From Coriobacteriaceae bacterium (lineage in GTDB: Bacteria; Actinomycetota; Coriobacteriia; Coriobacteriales; Eggerthellaceae), in NCBI GenBank assembly GCA_015062635.1, contig SUUF01000008.1:23833-39018 (forward strand): a stretch of 15,186 nt of DNA, given 5' to 3'. The position numbers and the translations under genes are program-made. The notes under the pieces are model-generated. The model was given only the letters and a program-made list of their open reading frames with translations. It was not told the DNA's origin and made no database searches. Position 1 is the first letter of the stretch, and each line of letters opens with the position of its first letter. This document shows positions 1 to 6,748 of the stretch, piece by piece.

Positions 1-1955
1 GCGGTCGAGATCTGCTCGGACACCTCGGCAGCCGGCATCAGGTGCTGGGCAGCCGTCACATCGTAGTTCTCGAGGAACACGACGGGGATGCGGTCGCGCG
101 TGCCGGGATCATGCGCGATGAGCTCCGAGATGGAGTTGATGAGGCGGATGATCTGCTTCGCGCGGCGATAACCGGGTGCGGCCTTCCCGGCGAAGATGAA
201 CGTGATGGGCGGCACGGCCTCGGTGGACAGGTGGCCTTCGGTGATGTCGTCGTACAGCGCGAGGATATGGATGGCCTTCATGAGCTGGCGCTTGTACTCA
301 TGCAAGCGCTTGGCCTGGACGTCGAAGATGCTCTCGGGGTTGATCTCGACTCCGCGGGACGCTTTCATCCACGTGGCGAAATCGCGCTTGTTCGCAGCCT
401 TCACCAGGTCGTATTCCTTGCGGAACGCCGCGTCGTCCTTATAGGGCTCGAGCTCGGCGATCTTGCGCCAATCCTTCATGAAACCGGCGCCGATGGTGTC
501 GTCCACCAAATGGGCGAGGCGCGGGTTCGCAACCGAAAGCCAGCGGCGCTGCGTCACGCCGTTGGTGATGCCGAGGAAGCGGTCGGGGAACGTGGTGTAG
601 AAATCGCGGAAGAGATTCTGGCGCAGAATCTGCCCATGCAGCTGCGATACGCCGTTCGTGCGGCTGCACACGAGGACGCACAGCTCGGCCATGTGCACAC
701 GGCCGCCATGGATGATGGTCATGCGCGAGACGCGCTCGGCATCGCCGGGATACAGCTGGTACAGGCGCTCGCGGTACTTCATGTCGATGGTCTCGATGAT
801 GCGGTAGATGCGCGGCAGCAGGCGCTGCAGAATCGACGCCTGCCAACGCTCGAGGGCCTCGGGCATCACGGTGTGGTTCGTGTAGTTGAAGGTGCGCTCA
901 GCGATGTCGATGGCCTCGTCCCACGTGAGCCCCTCCTCGTCGATGAGGATGCGGATGAGCTCGGGAATGGCAAGCGCCGGATGCGTGTCGTTGATCTGGA
1001 TGGCCACCTTGTCGGGCAGCGTGCGCAGGTCGCCATAGCGCTTCTTGTGCGATTCGACGAGCGACTGCATCGTGGCTGACACGAGGAAGTAGAACTGACG
1101 CAGGCGCAGCTCCTGGCCCTGCTCGTGGCTATCCTCGGGATACAGCACCTTCGAGATCGACTCCGCGAGCTCGCGGTCGGCGAAGGCGTTCGCGTAGTCG
1201 CCGCGGTTGAATCGCTCAAGGTCGATTTGCTGCGGCGCACGGGCCTCCCACAGGCGAAGCGTGGCGGGAAGCTTGCTGTCGTAGCCCAAGATGGGCATGT
1301 CACACGCCTTCGCGAACACCGACTGGGCGCCATGGTAGACGACCTTCAGGTTGCCGTCCGCATTCCACTGCTCTTCGACGTGCCCGCCGAATTTCACCTC
1401 GAACACGCGGTCGTTGCGCTCGTTTTCCCACACCTTGCCGGAACTCGTCCAAGGGTCGGGCGCCTCGACCTGCTGGCCGTCGCGAATCTGCTGGCGGAAG
1501 AAACCGTACTCGTAGCGGATGCCGTAGCCGATGGCCGGAAGCTCGAGCGTCGCGAGGCTGTCGAGGAAGCATGCCGCCAGACGGCCGAGGCCGCCGTTGC
1601 CGAGGCCGGCGTCGGCTTCCTGCTCCTCGACTTCGCCGATGGCAAAGCCCATCTGCTCGAGGGCGGCGGCATATTCATCGTAGCGGCCCAAGTTCACCAG
1701 GTTGTTCGAGAACGCGCGGCCGATAAGATATTCGGCGCACAGGTAGACGATGCACTTGCGGCCCTCTTCTTGCGATGCCTCGCGGCTATCGGCCCAGATA
1801 TCGGCCACTTCGTCGCGCACGCACAGCGCGGCGGCGCGATACACCTGGTCGACCGTGGCGCTCTTCGGCGTGATTCCGAATTCATGGCGGATGCGGCGCT
1901 CGATGCGCGTGCGCACTTCGGCGACAGCCGCCTCGTCAACAGCGATATTTGCCAT
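1..1955 (-). CDS. glgP: glycogen/maltodextrin phosphorylase (C-terminus cut by window edge)
   Basis: Glycogen phosphorylase (GT35) removes glucose-1-phosphate from the non-reducing ends of alpha-1,4-glucan in the cytoplasm, using pyridoxal phosphate. The ATG at 1955 opens a frame that stays open to the left edge, giving 651 codons of a protein that is usually about 800 residues. Family signatures seen on translation are LGNGGLGRLAACFLDS near residue 116, IQINDTHPALAIPEL, DVQAKRLHEYKRQL near residue 545, and VVFLENYDVTAAQHLMPAAE near the cut end. The PLP-lysine segment lies beyond the window, so an intact active site cannot be confirmed. The start is supported by homology (MANIAVDEAAV then the expected N-terminal helices); the upstream Shine-Dalgarno is weak (ACGGGG, 8 nt away). 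The gene has its own promoter (2042-2071) and follows the MFS-CBS gene by about 180 bp, so it is probably transcribed separately from the biosynthetic genes. Confidence 0.97.
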   Translation of the reverse strand, partial: MANIAVDEAAVAEVRTRIERRIRHEFGITPKSATVDQVYRAAALCVRDEVADIWADSREASQEEGRKCIVYLCAEYLIGRAFSNNLVNLGRYDEYAAALEQMGFAIGEVEEQEADAGLGNGGLGRLAACFLDSLATLELPAIGYGIRYEYGFFRQQIRDGQQVEAPDPWTSSGKVWENERNDRVFEVKFGGHVEEQWNADGNLKVVYHGAQSVFAKACDMPILGYDSKLPATLRLWEARAPQQIDLERFNRGDYANAFADRELAESISKVLYPEDSHEQGQELRLRQFYFLVSATMQSLVESHKKRYGDLRTLPDKVAIQINDTHPALAIPELIRILIDEEGLTWDEAIDIAERTFNYTNHTVMPEALERWQASILQRLLPRIYRIIETIDMKYRERLYQLYPGDAERVSRMTIIHGGRVHMAELCVLVCSRTNGVSQLHGQILRQNLFRDFYTTFPDRFLGITNGVTQRRWLSVANPRLAHLVDDTIGAGFMKDWRKIAELEPYKDDAAFRKEYDLVKAANKRDFATWMKASRGVEINPESIFDVQAKRLHEYKRQLMKAIHILALYDDITEGHLSTEAVPPITFIFAGKAAPGYRRAKQIIRLINSISELIAHDPGTRDRIPVVFLENYDVTAAQHLMPAAEVSEQIST

Positions 1956-1979
1956 ACTTGTACCCCGTTCTATCTCATG

Positions 1980-2024
1980 ACGCCCGCGATGGTTTGTTGG
2001 GAAAACCGCGTGATTATCGGGCGT
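1980..2024 (-). other. hairpin in the glgP 5' leader
   Basis: Within the predicted glgP leader, ACGCCCG (2018-2024) pairs perfectly with CGGGCGT (1980-1986). Inside it, GGTTT (2003-2007) pairs with AAACC (1991-1995). No T-tract follows, so it is not a terminator. It may affect mRNA stability or access to the weak glgP ribosome binding site. Function is unknown. Confidence 0.35.
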
Positions 2025-2041
2025 TTTGTCTCGAAAGAGCA

Positions 2042-2071
2042 AGTATAGGGTTTTCGTGGCGCAATAGTTAA
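2042..2071 (-). promoter_or_regulatory. predicted sigma-70-type promoter of glgP
   Basis: On the minus strand TTAACT (2066-2071, 4 of 6 to TTGACA) and TATACT (2042-2047, 5 of 6 to TATAAT) are separated by 18 nt. This predicts a transcript start near 2035 and a leader of about 80 nt before the glgP ATG. It is the best-matched promoter in the window. Confidence 0.6.
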
Positions 2072-2136
2072 ACCGTCACACTTTTACCAGGGAAACGCAC
2101 ATCTCGACCACGTAAAGCCGCCGTTCGCCCCGGCCG

Positions 2137-4095
2137 CTACGACGCCTGCAGGAAGGCCGACATCAGGGCGCGGTTCACATCGCTGCGGCTGACGGTGCCC
2201 ACAAGACGGCCCGCTTGCAACACGGGAAGCTTCTTGATGCGCCCCTCGCCGAGCACGGTGCACACGCGCTCGATGGGGGTCTCCAGGTCAATCGACACCA
2301 CGCGCTCGGTGGCGACATCCATCACATTGGCCTGCATCAGGTGTTTCAGGCGCAAGTCGAACGCCACGTCATCGGCGAACACCGACAAGCTGTAGGTGAG
2401 GTCGACCACCGGCGTTCCCGCATCGGCCAAGCTCTTCATCACGTCGCCGTCCGAGACGAACCCGACCACGCGACCGCGGCCGTCGACCACGGGAAGGCCG
2501 CTCGTGCGGTGGTCGAGCATCTGCTGCACCGCTTCGGCGACGGTCTGGTTCGAGCGGATGGTGTACGCGTCGCGCTTCATGACGGTTGCAAGCGAAAGAC
2601 CCGAGCGCGGCACCGCCTCGGCCGTTGCGGCAGCAGGCGCCGTGCGGGCGAGCAAGCGCACGTACACGAGAGCGGTGACGAGACCCACCAGGCCGACGAT
2701 GGTGGCCACGAGAGCCGATGCCGCGAATCCCTGCGCGGCGGCCGACGCCTGCGAAGCGCCCGTCGCGAGCGCAGACGCTTCGGAAGAAGCCAAGATGCCC
2801 ATGTACAGCGACGGACCGGCCGAAGCCGCCACCTGGATGAAGACGTTGATGAGCGCCACGCCATGCGCGTTCAGCTGGCGCGGCAGCTGCTTCAGGCCCG
2901 CCGTCTGCGAGGGGCTCATGACGAAGCCGACGCCCGCATACACGAGGCAGGCACCCGCCACGACGGGGATCACCTCGCCGGCACCGGCCACCCAGGCCAC
3001 GCCGGCCATGCCCACGACGATGAGGAGGAACCCGCCGGGCAGCAGCGGCCATTCGCCGCGGGCGTCCATGATGCGCCCGCCAAGCAAGGCCGTGCCCGCA
3101 TTCACGAGGATGGGGATGAGCACGAGCAGGCCCGCCATGAACGCGGTGTAGCCCATCGCCCCCTCGAAATAGAGCGGCAGCAACACGCTCATCGAGAACG
3201 TCGTCATCATCGACACCACCACGAGCACGCAGGCAATCGAGAAACGCGCGGTGCGCAGCGGCTCGAGGTTCAGCAGCGGATGCTCGAGGCTGCGTTGGCG
3301 CAGCGCGAACAGGGCGACGATGCCGATGCCGACCGCAAGCAGCGCCAGCGCGAGCACGAGATTCGAGGTGAGGTCGATGAGGCCGAAGATGACGCAGGTG
3401 AGACCGGCGGCAGCGAGCACCAGGCTCGGAACGTCGAACGAGATGCGCTGCGCCTTCCCGAGCGGTTTGACGAAGGCGATGCCGAGCAACATGAGCACGG
3501 CGATGACGGCGAGCGTCGGCACGAACATGCTGCGCCAGCCAAACGAGGTGATCATCAGGCCGGAGACGACCGGCCCGAACGCCGGGCCAAACGTGATGCA
3601 GCAGCTGCCGATAGCCAGGTAGCTGCCGAGTTTCTTGCGCGGGGCCACCTGCAGCACCGTGCTCATCATCGTGGGAATGAAGATGCCGGTGCCGATGGCC
3701 TGGAACAGGCGGGCCACCAGCAGCACCGCGAAGTGCGGGGCCACGATATCGACCGCGCAGCCGACGGCCAGGATGATGCCGCCCGCGAAGAACACCTGAC
3801 GCAGCGTGAAGCGGCGCATGAGGAAGGCCACGAGCGTCGTGACGATGGCGGTGACCATCATGTAGCCGGTCACCAGCCATTGCGCGGTGATGGAATCGAC
3901 CGAGAACTCGCCCATGATGTCGATGAGGCCGACGTTGATGATGTTCTCGTTGAACGCCGCGATGAACGCCGCCCCGAACAACACCGCAAGCAGGGCCTTC
4001 GTGTTCAACCCGCGCTCCCCCGCATGTTCTGTCGCCGCTTGCGCACGCTTCTCGCGCATCGCCTCGGCGCCGCTGCGGTTCCCCATATCTGCCAT
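2137..4095 (-). CDS. 14-TM MFS transporter (DHA2/EmrB-like) with C-terminal CBS-domain pair
   Basis: The 652-residue protein has about 33 polar N-terminal residues, then 14 hydrophobic segments between residue 34 and about 490, as in drug:H+ antiporter family 2. The FNENIINVGLIDI stretch in TM1 and ARLFQAIGTGIFIPTMMSTV in TM4 are typical of this family. From about residue 505 to 650 there are two CBS domains: TVMKRDAYTIRSNQTVAEAV with SGLPVVDGRGRVVGFVSDGD, and KKLPVLQAGRLVGTVSRSDV. CBS pairs usually bind adenosine nucleotides, so transport may be gated by a nucleotide or energy signal; this is inference and the substrate is unknown. The ATG at 4095 is chosen because GGAGGG lies 5 nt upstream (GGAGGGAAGATATG); the open frame continues upstream through a terminator hairpin and is not coding there. 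The gene sits between glgA and glgP. Confidence 0.92.
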   Translation of the reverse strand: MADMGNRSGAEAMREKRAQAATEHAGERGLNTKALLAVLFGAAFIAAFNENIINVGLIDIMGEFSVDSITAQWLVTGYMMVTAIVTTLVAFLMRRFTLRQVFFAGGIILAVGCAVDIVAPHFAVLLVARLFQAIGTGIFIPTMMSTVLQVAPRKKLGSYLAIGSCCITFGPAFGPVVSGLMITSFGWRSMFVPTLAVIAVLMLLGIAFVKPLGKAQRISFDVPSLVLAAAGLTCVIFGLIDLTSNLVLALALLAVGIGIVALFALRQRSLEHPLLNLEPLRTARFSIACVLVVVSMMTTFSMSVLLPLYFEGAMGYTAFMAGLLVLIPILVNAGTALLGGRIMDARGEWPLLPGGFLLIVVGMAGVAWVAGAGEVIPVVAGACLVYAGVGFVMSPSQTAGLKQLPRQLNAHGVALINVFIQVAASAGPSLYMGILASSEASALATGASQASAAAQGFAASALVATIVGLVGLVTALVYVRLLARTAPAAATAEAVPRSGLSLATVMKRDAYTIRSNQTVAEAVQQMLDHRTSGLPVVDGRGRVVGFVSDGDVMKSLADAGTPVVDLTYSLSVFADDVAFDLRLKHLMQANVMDVATERVVSIDLETPIERVCTVLGEGRIKKLPVLQAGRLVGTVSRSDVNRALMSAFLQAS

Positions 4096-4111
4096 ATCTT
4101 CCCTCCAAAAT

Positions 4112-4143
4112 GAAAAAGCCCGCAACCATCGAAGGTTGCGGGC
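4112..4143 (-). terminator. intrinsic terminator just upstream of the MFS-CBS start (attenuator)
   Basis: On the minus strand a perfect 10-bp stem, GCCCGCAACC (4134-4143) with GGTTGCGGGC (4118-4127), has a 6-nt loop and is followed by TTTTTC. The T-tract is only about 8 nt from the GGAGGG ribosome binding site of the MFS-CBS gene. It lies downstream of both a predicted promoter and a separate hairpin at the end of glgA, so it fits a conditional attenuator better than a simple operon end. Confidence 0.8.
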
Positions 4144-4212
4144 CAGCTTACAGCCACAACACGAATGGTCGTCCACGCAACCGGACTTACGCCTTTCGAC
4201 CACTCGTTGCAG
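4118..4212 (-). promoter_or_regulatory. candidate riboswitch-like leader of the MFS-CBS gene
   Basis: The predicted leader starts near 4212. It first folds into a hairpin: TGGTC (4198-4202) pairs with GACCA (4166-4170) and, after an 11-nt bulge on the 5' side only, GTCC (4183-4186) pairs with GGAC (4171-4174). The 8-nt loop GGTTGCGT (4175-4182) contains seven bases that are an exact complement of CGCAACC (4134-4140), the 5' arm of the terminator, and that are identical to part of its 3' arm. A loop-to-arm pseudoknot and the terminator are therefore mutually exclusive. The structure matches no riboswitch class that I recognise; the ligand is unknown. Confidence 0.5.
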
Positions 4213-4218
4213 GAGGGC

Positions 4219-4224
4219 ATTGTA
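4219..4224 (-). promoter_or_regulatory. predicted -10 box for the MFS-CBS leader
   Basis: TACAAT on the minus strand (5 of 6 to TATAAT) would start transcription near 4212, immediately before the leader hairpin. No good -35 hexamer lies 16-18 nt upstream, so a promoter is plausible but not proven. Confidence 0.35.
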
Positions 4225-4234
4225 GCGCAGGCAA

Positions 4235-4272
4235 ACGAAATGGCGGCCCCGCTTCCACGGAACCGCCATATT
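4235..4272 (-). terminator. hairpin downstream of glgA, probable weak terminator
   Basis: Just after the glgA stop, on the minus strand, ATGGCGG (near 4266-4272) pairs with CCGCCAT (near 4239-4245) around a 15-nt loop and is followed by TTCGTTT. The stem is good but the T-tract is interrupted, so it may end glgA transcription only partly. Confidence 0.45.
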
Positions 4273-4297
4273 GAAACCCGCCTTCCCGATTGCGCGA

Positions 4298-6589
4298 TTA
4301 CGCGCCGAGCGTGCGGTAGAAGAGCGCGTAGGTGCGGGCGCAGAGCTCGAAGCCGTAGTCGGTGGCCATGGCGTTCTTGATGAGCTTCTCACGCGCATCC
4401 TTGTTCCACCAGGTGCCGAGCGCATAGCGGATGCAGCCGAGCATCTCGTGCGCATTGTAGTTCGCGAAGCTGAAGCCATTGCCCTCGCCGGTGAACTCGT
4501 TCCACGGATGCACGGTGTCTTTCAGGCCGCCGGTCTCGCGGACGATGGGCAGCGTGCCGTAGCGCATCGCGATGATCTGCGACAGGCCGCAGGGCTCGAA
4601 CAGCGACGGCATGAGGAACAGGTCGGAGCCCGCGTAGATGCGGTGCGAAAGCGGCCCGTTATAGCCGATATAGCTGCACAAACGGCCCTTATAGCGGTTT
4701 TCGGCATCGCGGAAGAAGTCTTCGTATTCCTCATCGCCCGAACCGAGCATGATCACGCGCACGTTCTCGGCCATGATGTCGTCGAGCACGCACCGCACGA
4801 GGTCGATGCCCTTTTGCGGCGTCAGGCGGCCCACCATGCCGATAACCGGTACTTCCTCGCCTTCCGGCGCAGGCGCGAGCCCGAGCTCCTCGAGCAGCGC
4901 GGCCTTCACCTTGGCCTTGCGGTTCAGGCTCTTCTCCGAGAAATGGAACGGCAGCTCGACATCGGTGCGCGGGTCCCATGCCTCGTTGTCAAGGCCATTC
5001 AGGATGCCCCACAGGTCGCCGCCGCGGCTGCGCAGGACGCCGTCGAGGCTCTCGCCCATGTCGGGCCCGCAGATTTCCTGCGAGTAAGTCGGGCTCACGG
5101 TGTTCACCTTGTCGGCGAACACGATGCCGGCTTTCAGCATGTTGTCGCAGCCGTAGTGCTCGATGAACTGCGGGGTGGCCAGGCTATCGTCGACGCGCAG
5201 CAGGTCGCGGTCAAACTCATGGCTGAACTGGCCCTGGAACTTCAGGTTGTGGATGGTGAGCACCGTCTTCAGCCCCGACTGCATGCCGCCCTGGTACTGC
5301 GTCTTCGCGAGCAACGGCATCATCGCGGTGTGCCAGTCGTTGCAGTGCAGGATGCGCGGGTTGAAGTCGAGCTGCGGGATGGCATCCATGACGGCGCGGG
5401 TGAAGAAGGCGTACTGCTCGCCCTCGAATTCGCCGCCGCAATAGATGGGGCCGCCGAAGTAGAACTCGTTGTCGATGAAGTAGTAGACGTTGCCATCGAG
5501 CTCGAGCCGTTCCACGCCCACATACTGGGAGCGCCAACCCAGGCTCGCCTGGAAGTCGCACAGGTGCTCCATCTGGTTGAAGTACTTTTCCTTGATCTGA
5601 CGATGCAGCGGCATGATGACGCGTGCCTCGATGCCGAGCGGCTTCAGGTATTTCGGCAGCGCGCCGACCACGTCGGCCAGGCCGCCCACCTTGACGAACG
5701 GCGCGCACTCGGCTGCGGCGATGAGCACATCGGGGACGTCGGCGAACTCGGGCGCCGGAGCAGGCTCCTCGACGGGAGCGGGCTCCTGCTCGGCAGGCTC
5801 TTCCGCCGGCTGCTCGGCCACAGGTTCGGGCTTCTCTTCTTCGGGCGCGGGCTCGGCCTTCGGGGCTTCAGCCGCAGGCTCGGCCTTCGGGGCTTCAGCC
5901 GCGGGCTCGGCCGGCTCCTCGGCCTTCGGGGTTTCGGGTTCGGGCTCCGCGGCGGGCTTCGGCGCCTCGACCGCCGGCTCCTTCTTCGCAGGTTCCTTCT
6001 TCGCAGGCTCCTTCTTCGCGGGCTCCTCGGCCTTCGGGGTTTCGGGCTCGGCCACAACCTCCTTCACCGGCTCCTCAGCAGGCTTCGGAGTTTCAACCGC
6101 GGGTTTTGCGGGCTTCGACGCCGCAGGCTTGGCCGCAACCTTCTTCACCGGCGCAGCCGGCTTCACAGCAACGGCGGCATCCTTCGTCTCGGCCTTCGCC
6201 TCGGCCTTCGCCTCGGCCTCGGCGGCCACGGGTTCTGCGGCGGCCTTCACATTCTTCGCATCGGCGGCCACAACCGGCTTCGTTGCGGCTTTCTTGGCAG
6301 CCGGCTTGCGAGCAGGCGCCTTCTTGGCGGCCGGTTTGCGGCTCGCGGTCTTCTTGGCGGGCGCCTTCGCAGCGGGTGCGGCTTTCGGCTCTTCCGCCTT
6401 CACCTCAACGGCCTCGACGGCTTCGACTTGCGCAGCAACCGCCTTGGTGGCAGCCGTCTTTTCAGCAGCCGTTTCGGCCGCGACCGTCTCGGGCGCGGTC
6501 ACCTTCGCCGGAGCTTTGCGCGTCCCGCCCCGCTTCGAGGCGGAACGCGTCGCCGGCGCTTTCTTGTTCTGTTCGGTGCTATCGGTCAT
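4298..6589 (-). CDS. glgA: glycogen synthase (GT5) with ~285-residue Lys/Ala/Pro/Glu N-terminal tail
   Basis: GlgA transfers glucose from ADP-glucose to growing alpha-1,4-glucan. The catalytic part starts near residue 286: VLIAAAECAPFVKVGGLADV has the KxGGL substrate motif with Lys300. It continues with HCNDWHTAM, HNLKFQGQF, GMVGRLTPQKGIDLV (Arg and Lys of the donor site) and EPCGLSQIIAMRYGTLPIV, ending at the usual length of about 477 residues. The first 285 residues are not part of the family. Residues 1 to about 205 are rich in Ala, Lys and Pro with AAKKAPARKPAAKK-like, histone-H1-like runs. Residues from about 205 to 285 are rich in Glu, Pro and Ala. The frame is continuous and the ATG at 6589 has GGAGGG 10 nt upstream, so the tail appears to be translated. 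Its role is unknown: binding to polyanions, glycogen or the envelope, or enzyme clustering, are all possible. Confidence 0.96.
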   Translation of the reverse strand: MTDSTEQNKKAPATRSASKRGGTRKAPAKVTAPETVAAETAAEKTAATKAVAAQVEAVEAVEVKAEEPKAAPAAKAPAKKTASRKPAAKKAPARKPAAKKAATKPVVAADAKNVKAAAEPVAAEAEAKAEAKAETKDAAVAVKPAAPVKKVAAKPAASKPAKPAVETPKPAEEPVKEVVAEPETPKAEEPAKKEPAKKEPAKKEPAVEAPKPAAEPEPETPKAEEPAEPAAEAPKAEPAAEAPKAEPAPEEEKPEPVAEQPAEEPAEQEPAPVEEPAPAPEFADVPDVLIAAAECAPFVKVGGLADVVGALPKYLKPLGIEARVIMPLHRQIKEKYFNQMEHLCDFQASLGWRSQYVGVERLELDGNVYYFIDNEFYFGGPIYCGGEFEGEQYAFFTRAVMDAIPQLDFNPRILHCNDWHTAMMPLLAKTQYQGGMQSGLKTVLTIHNLKFQGQFSHEFDRDLLRVDDSLATPQFIEHYGCDNMLKAGIVFADKVNTVSPTYSQEICGPDMGESLDGVLRSRGGDLWGILNGLDNEAWDPRTDVELPFHFSEKSLNRKAKVKAALLEELGLAPAPEGEEVPVIGMVGRLTPQKGIDLVRCVLDDIMAENVRVIMLGSGDEEYEDFFRDAENRYKGRLCSYIGYNGPLSHRIYAGSDLFLMPSLFEPCGLSQIIAMRYGTLPIVRETGGLKDTVHPWNEFTGEGNGFSFANYNAHEMLGCIRYALGTWWNKDAREKLIKNAMATDYGFELCARTYALFYRTLGA
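5851..5904 (-). repeat. 27-bp tandem repeat coding AEAPKAEPA units in the GlgA tail
   Basis: Two adjacent 27-bp units (5851-5877 and 5878-5904) differ at one base and code two nearly identical nine-residue acidic Pro/Ala units. A partial third copy follows. The unit length is a multiple of three, so copy-number change would keep the frame. Confidence 0.85.
5976..6020 (-). repeat. 15-bp tandem repeat x3 coding KKEPA units in the GlgA tail
   Basis: Three adjacent 15-bp units (5976-5990, 5991-6005, 6006-6020) differ by single bases and code three KKEPA pentapeptides, at about residues 190-205, where the basic part of the tail changes into the acidic part. Confidence 0.85.
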
Positions 6590-6599
6590 GATGTCTGTT

Positions 6600-6605
6600 C
6601 CCTCC
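6600..6605 (-). promoter_or_regulatory. ribosome binding site of glgA
   Basis: GGAGGG on the minus strand ends 10 nt before the ATG at 6589. The spacing is slightly long but this is the only good site, and it supports translation from the start of the low-complexity tail and not from a start close to the catalytic domain. Confidence 0.65.
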
Positions 6606-6676
6606 TATAGGAAGTCGGTTACGTGTTCTTTCCTCAAGCAACAGGATCCCGGGTTTCCGGGTCTCCCTATGATACA

Positions 6677-6745
6677 CGCACGGACGGGGAAACCCCGCCC
6701 GTGCGCACTATTAATCATACGATACGATATATCGGCTCAGCTGAA
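6677..6745 (-). other. structured glgD-glgA intergenic region
   Basis: The 159-bp gap between glgD and glgA holds a strong 27-nt hairpin near 6677-6703 (GCACGG and CGGGG arms, one mismatch, AAA loop on the plus strand) with no T-tract on either side. Next to it is an AT-rich patch containing the palindromes CGATATATCG (6725-6734) and TCAGCTGA (6737-6744) and a possible minus-strand -10 box TATGAT. It could hold a separate glgA promoter with an operator, or an RNA processing element. It is not a convincing terminator. Confidence 0.3.
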
Positions 6746-6748
6746 AAC

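Noticed and set aside
42..2048. Two long plus-strand frames opposite glgP (345 and 307 residues)
   Set aside because: The minus-strand frame reads as glycogen phosphorylase throughout, so these are composition-driven shadows.
2095..2136. Terminator for the MFS-CBS gene
   Set aside because: Only a 4-bp GCCG/CGGC stem with a short TTT follows the stop codon; too weak to call.
2215..4113. 632-residue plus-strand frame opposite the MFS-CBS gene
   Set aside because: Extremely His/Asp/Arg-rich with no motif; the complementary strand codes a clear membrane protein.
4096..4479. N-terminal extension of the MFS-CBS protein from 4479
   Set aside because: It would be translated through the glgA 3' end, a predicted promoter and a strong terminator; the GGAGGG site before 4095 defines the start.
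5851..6560. Repeats of the GlgA tail as a possible CRISPR or satellite array
   Set aside because: Units are adjacent with no spacers, are in frame and code a coherent low-complexity peptide.
4271..6610. 779-residue plus-strand frame opposite glgA, rich in Leu/Gly/Arg (RGLLGLRGFGLG-like)
   Set aside because: It is the antisense reading of the low-complexity GlgA tail and catalytic domain in GC-rich DNA. It has no family motif, and glgA on the other strand has full homology and a ribosome binding site.
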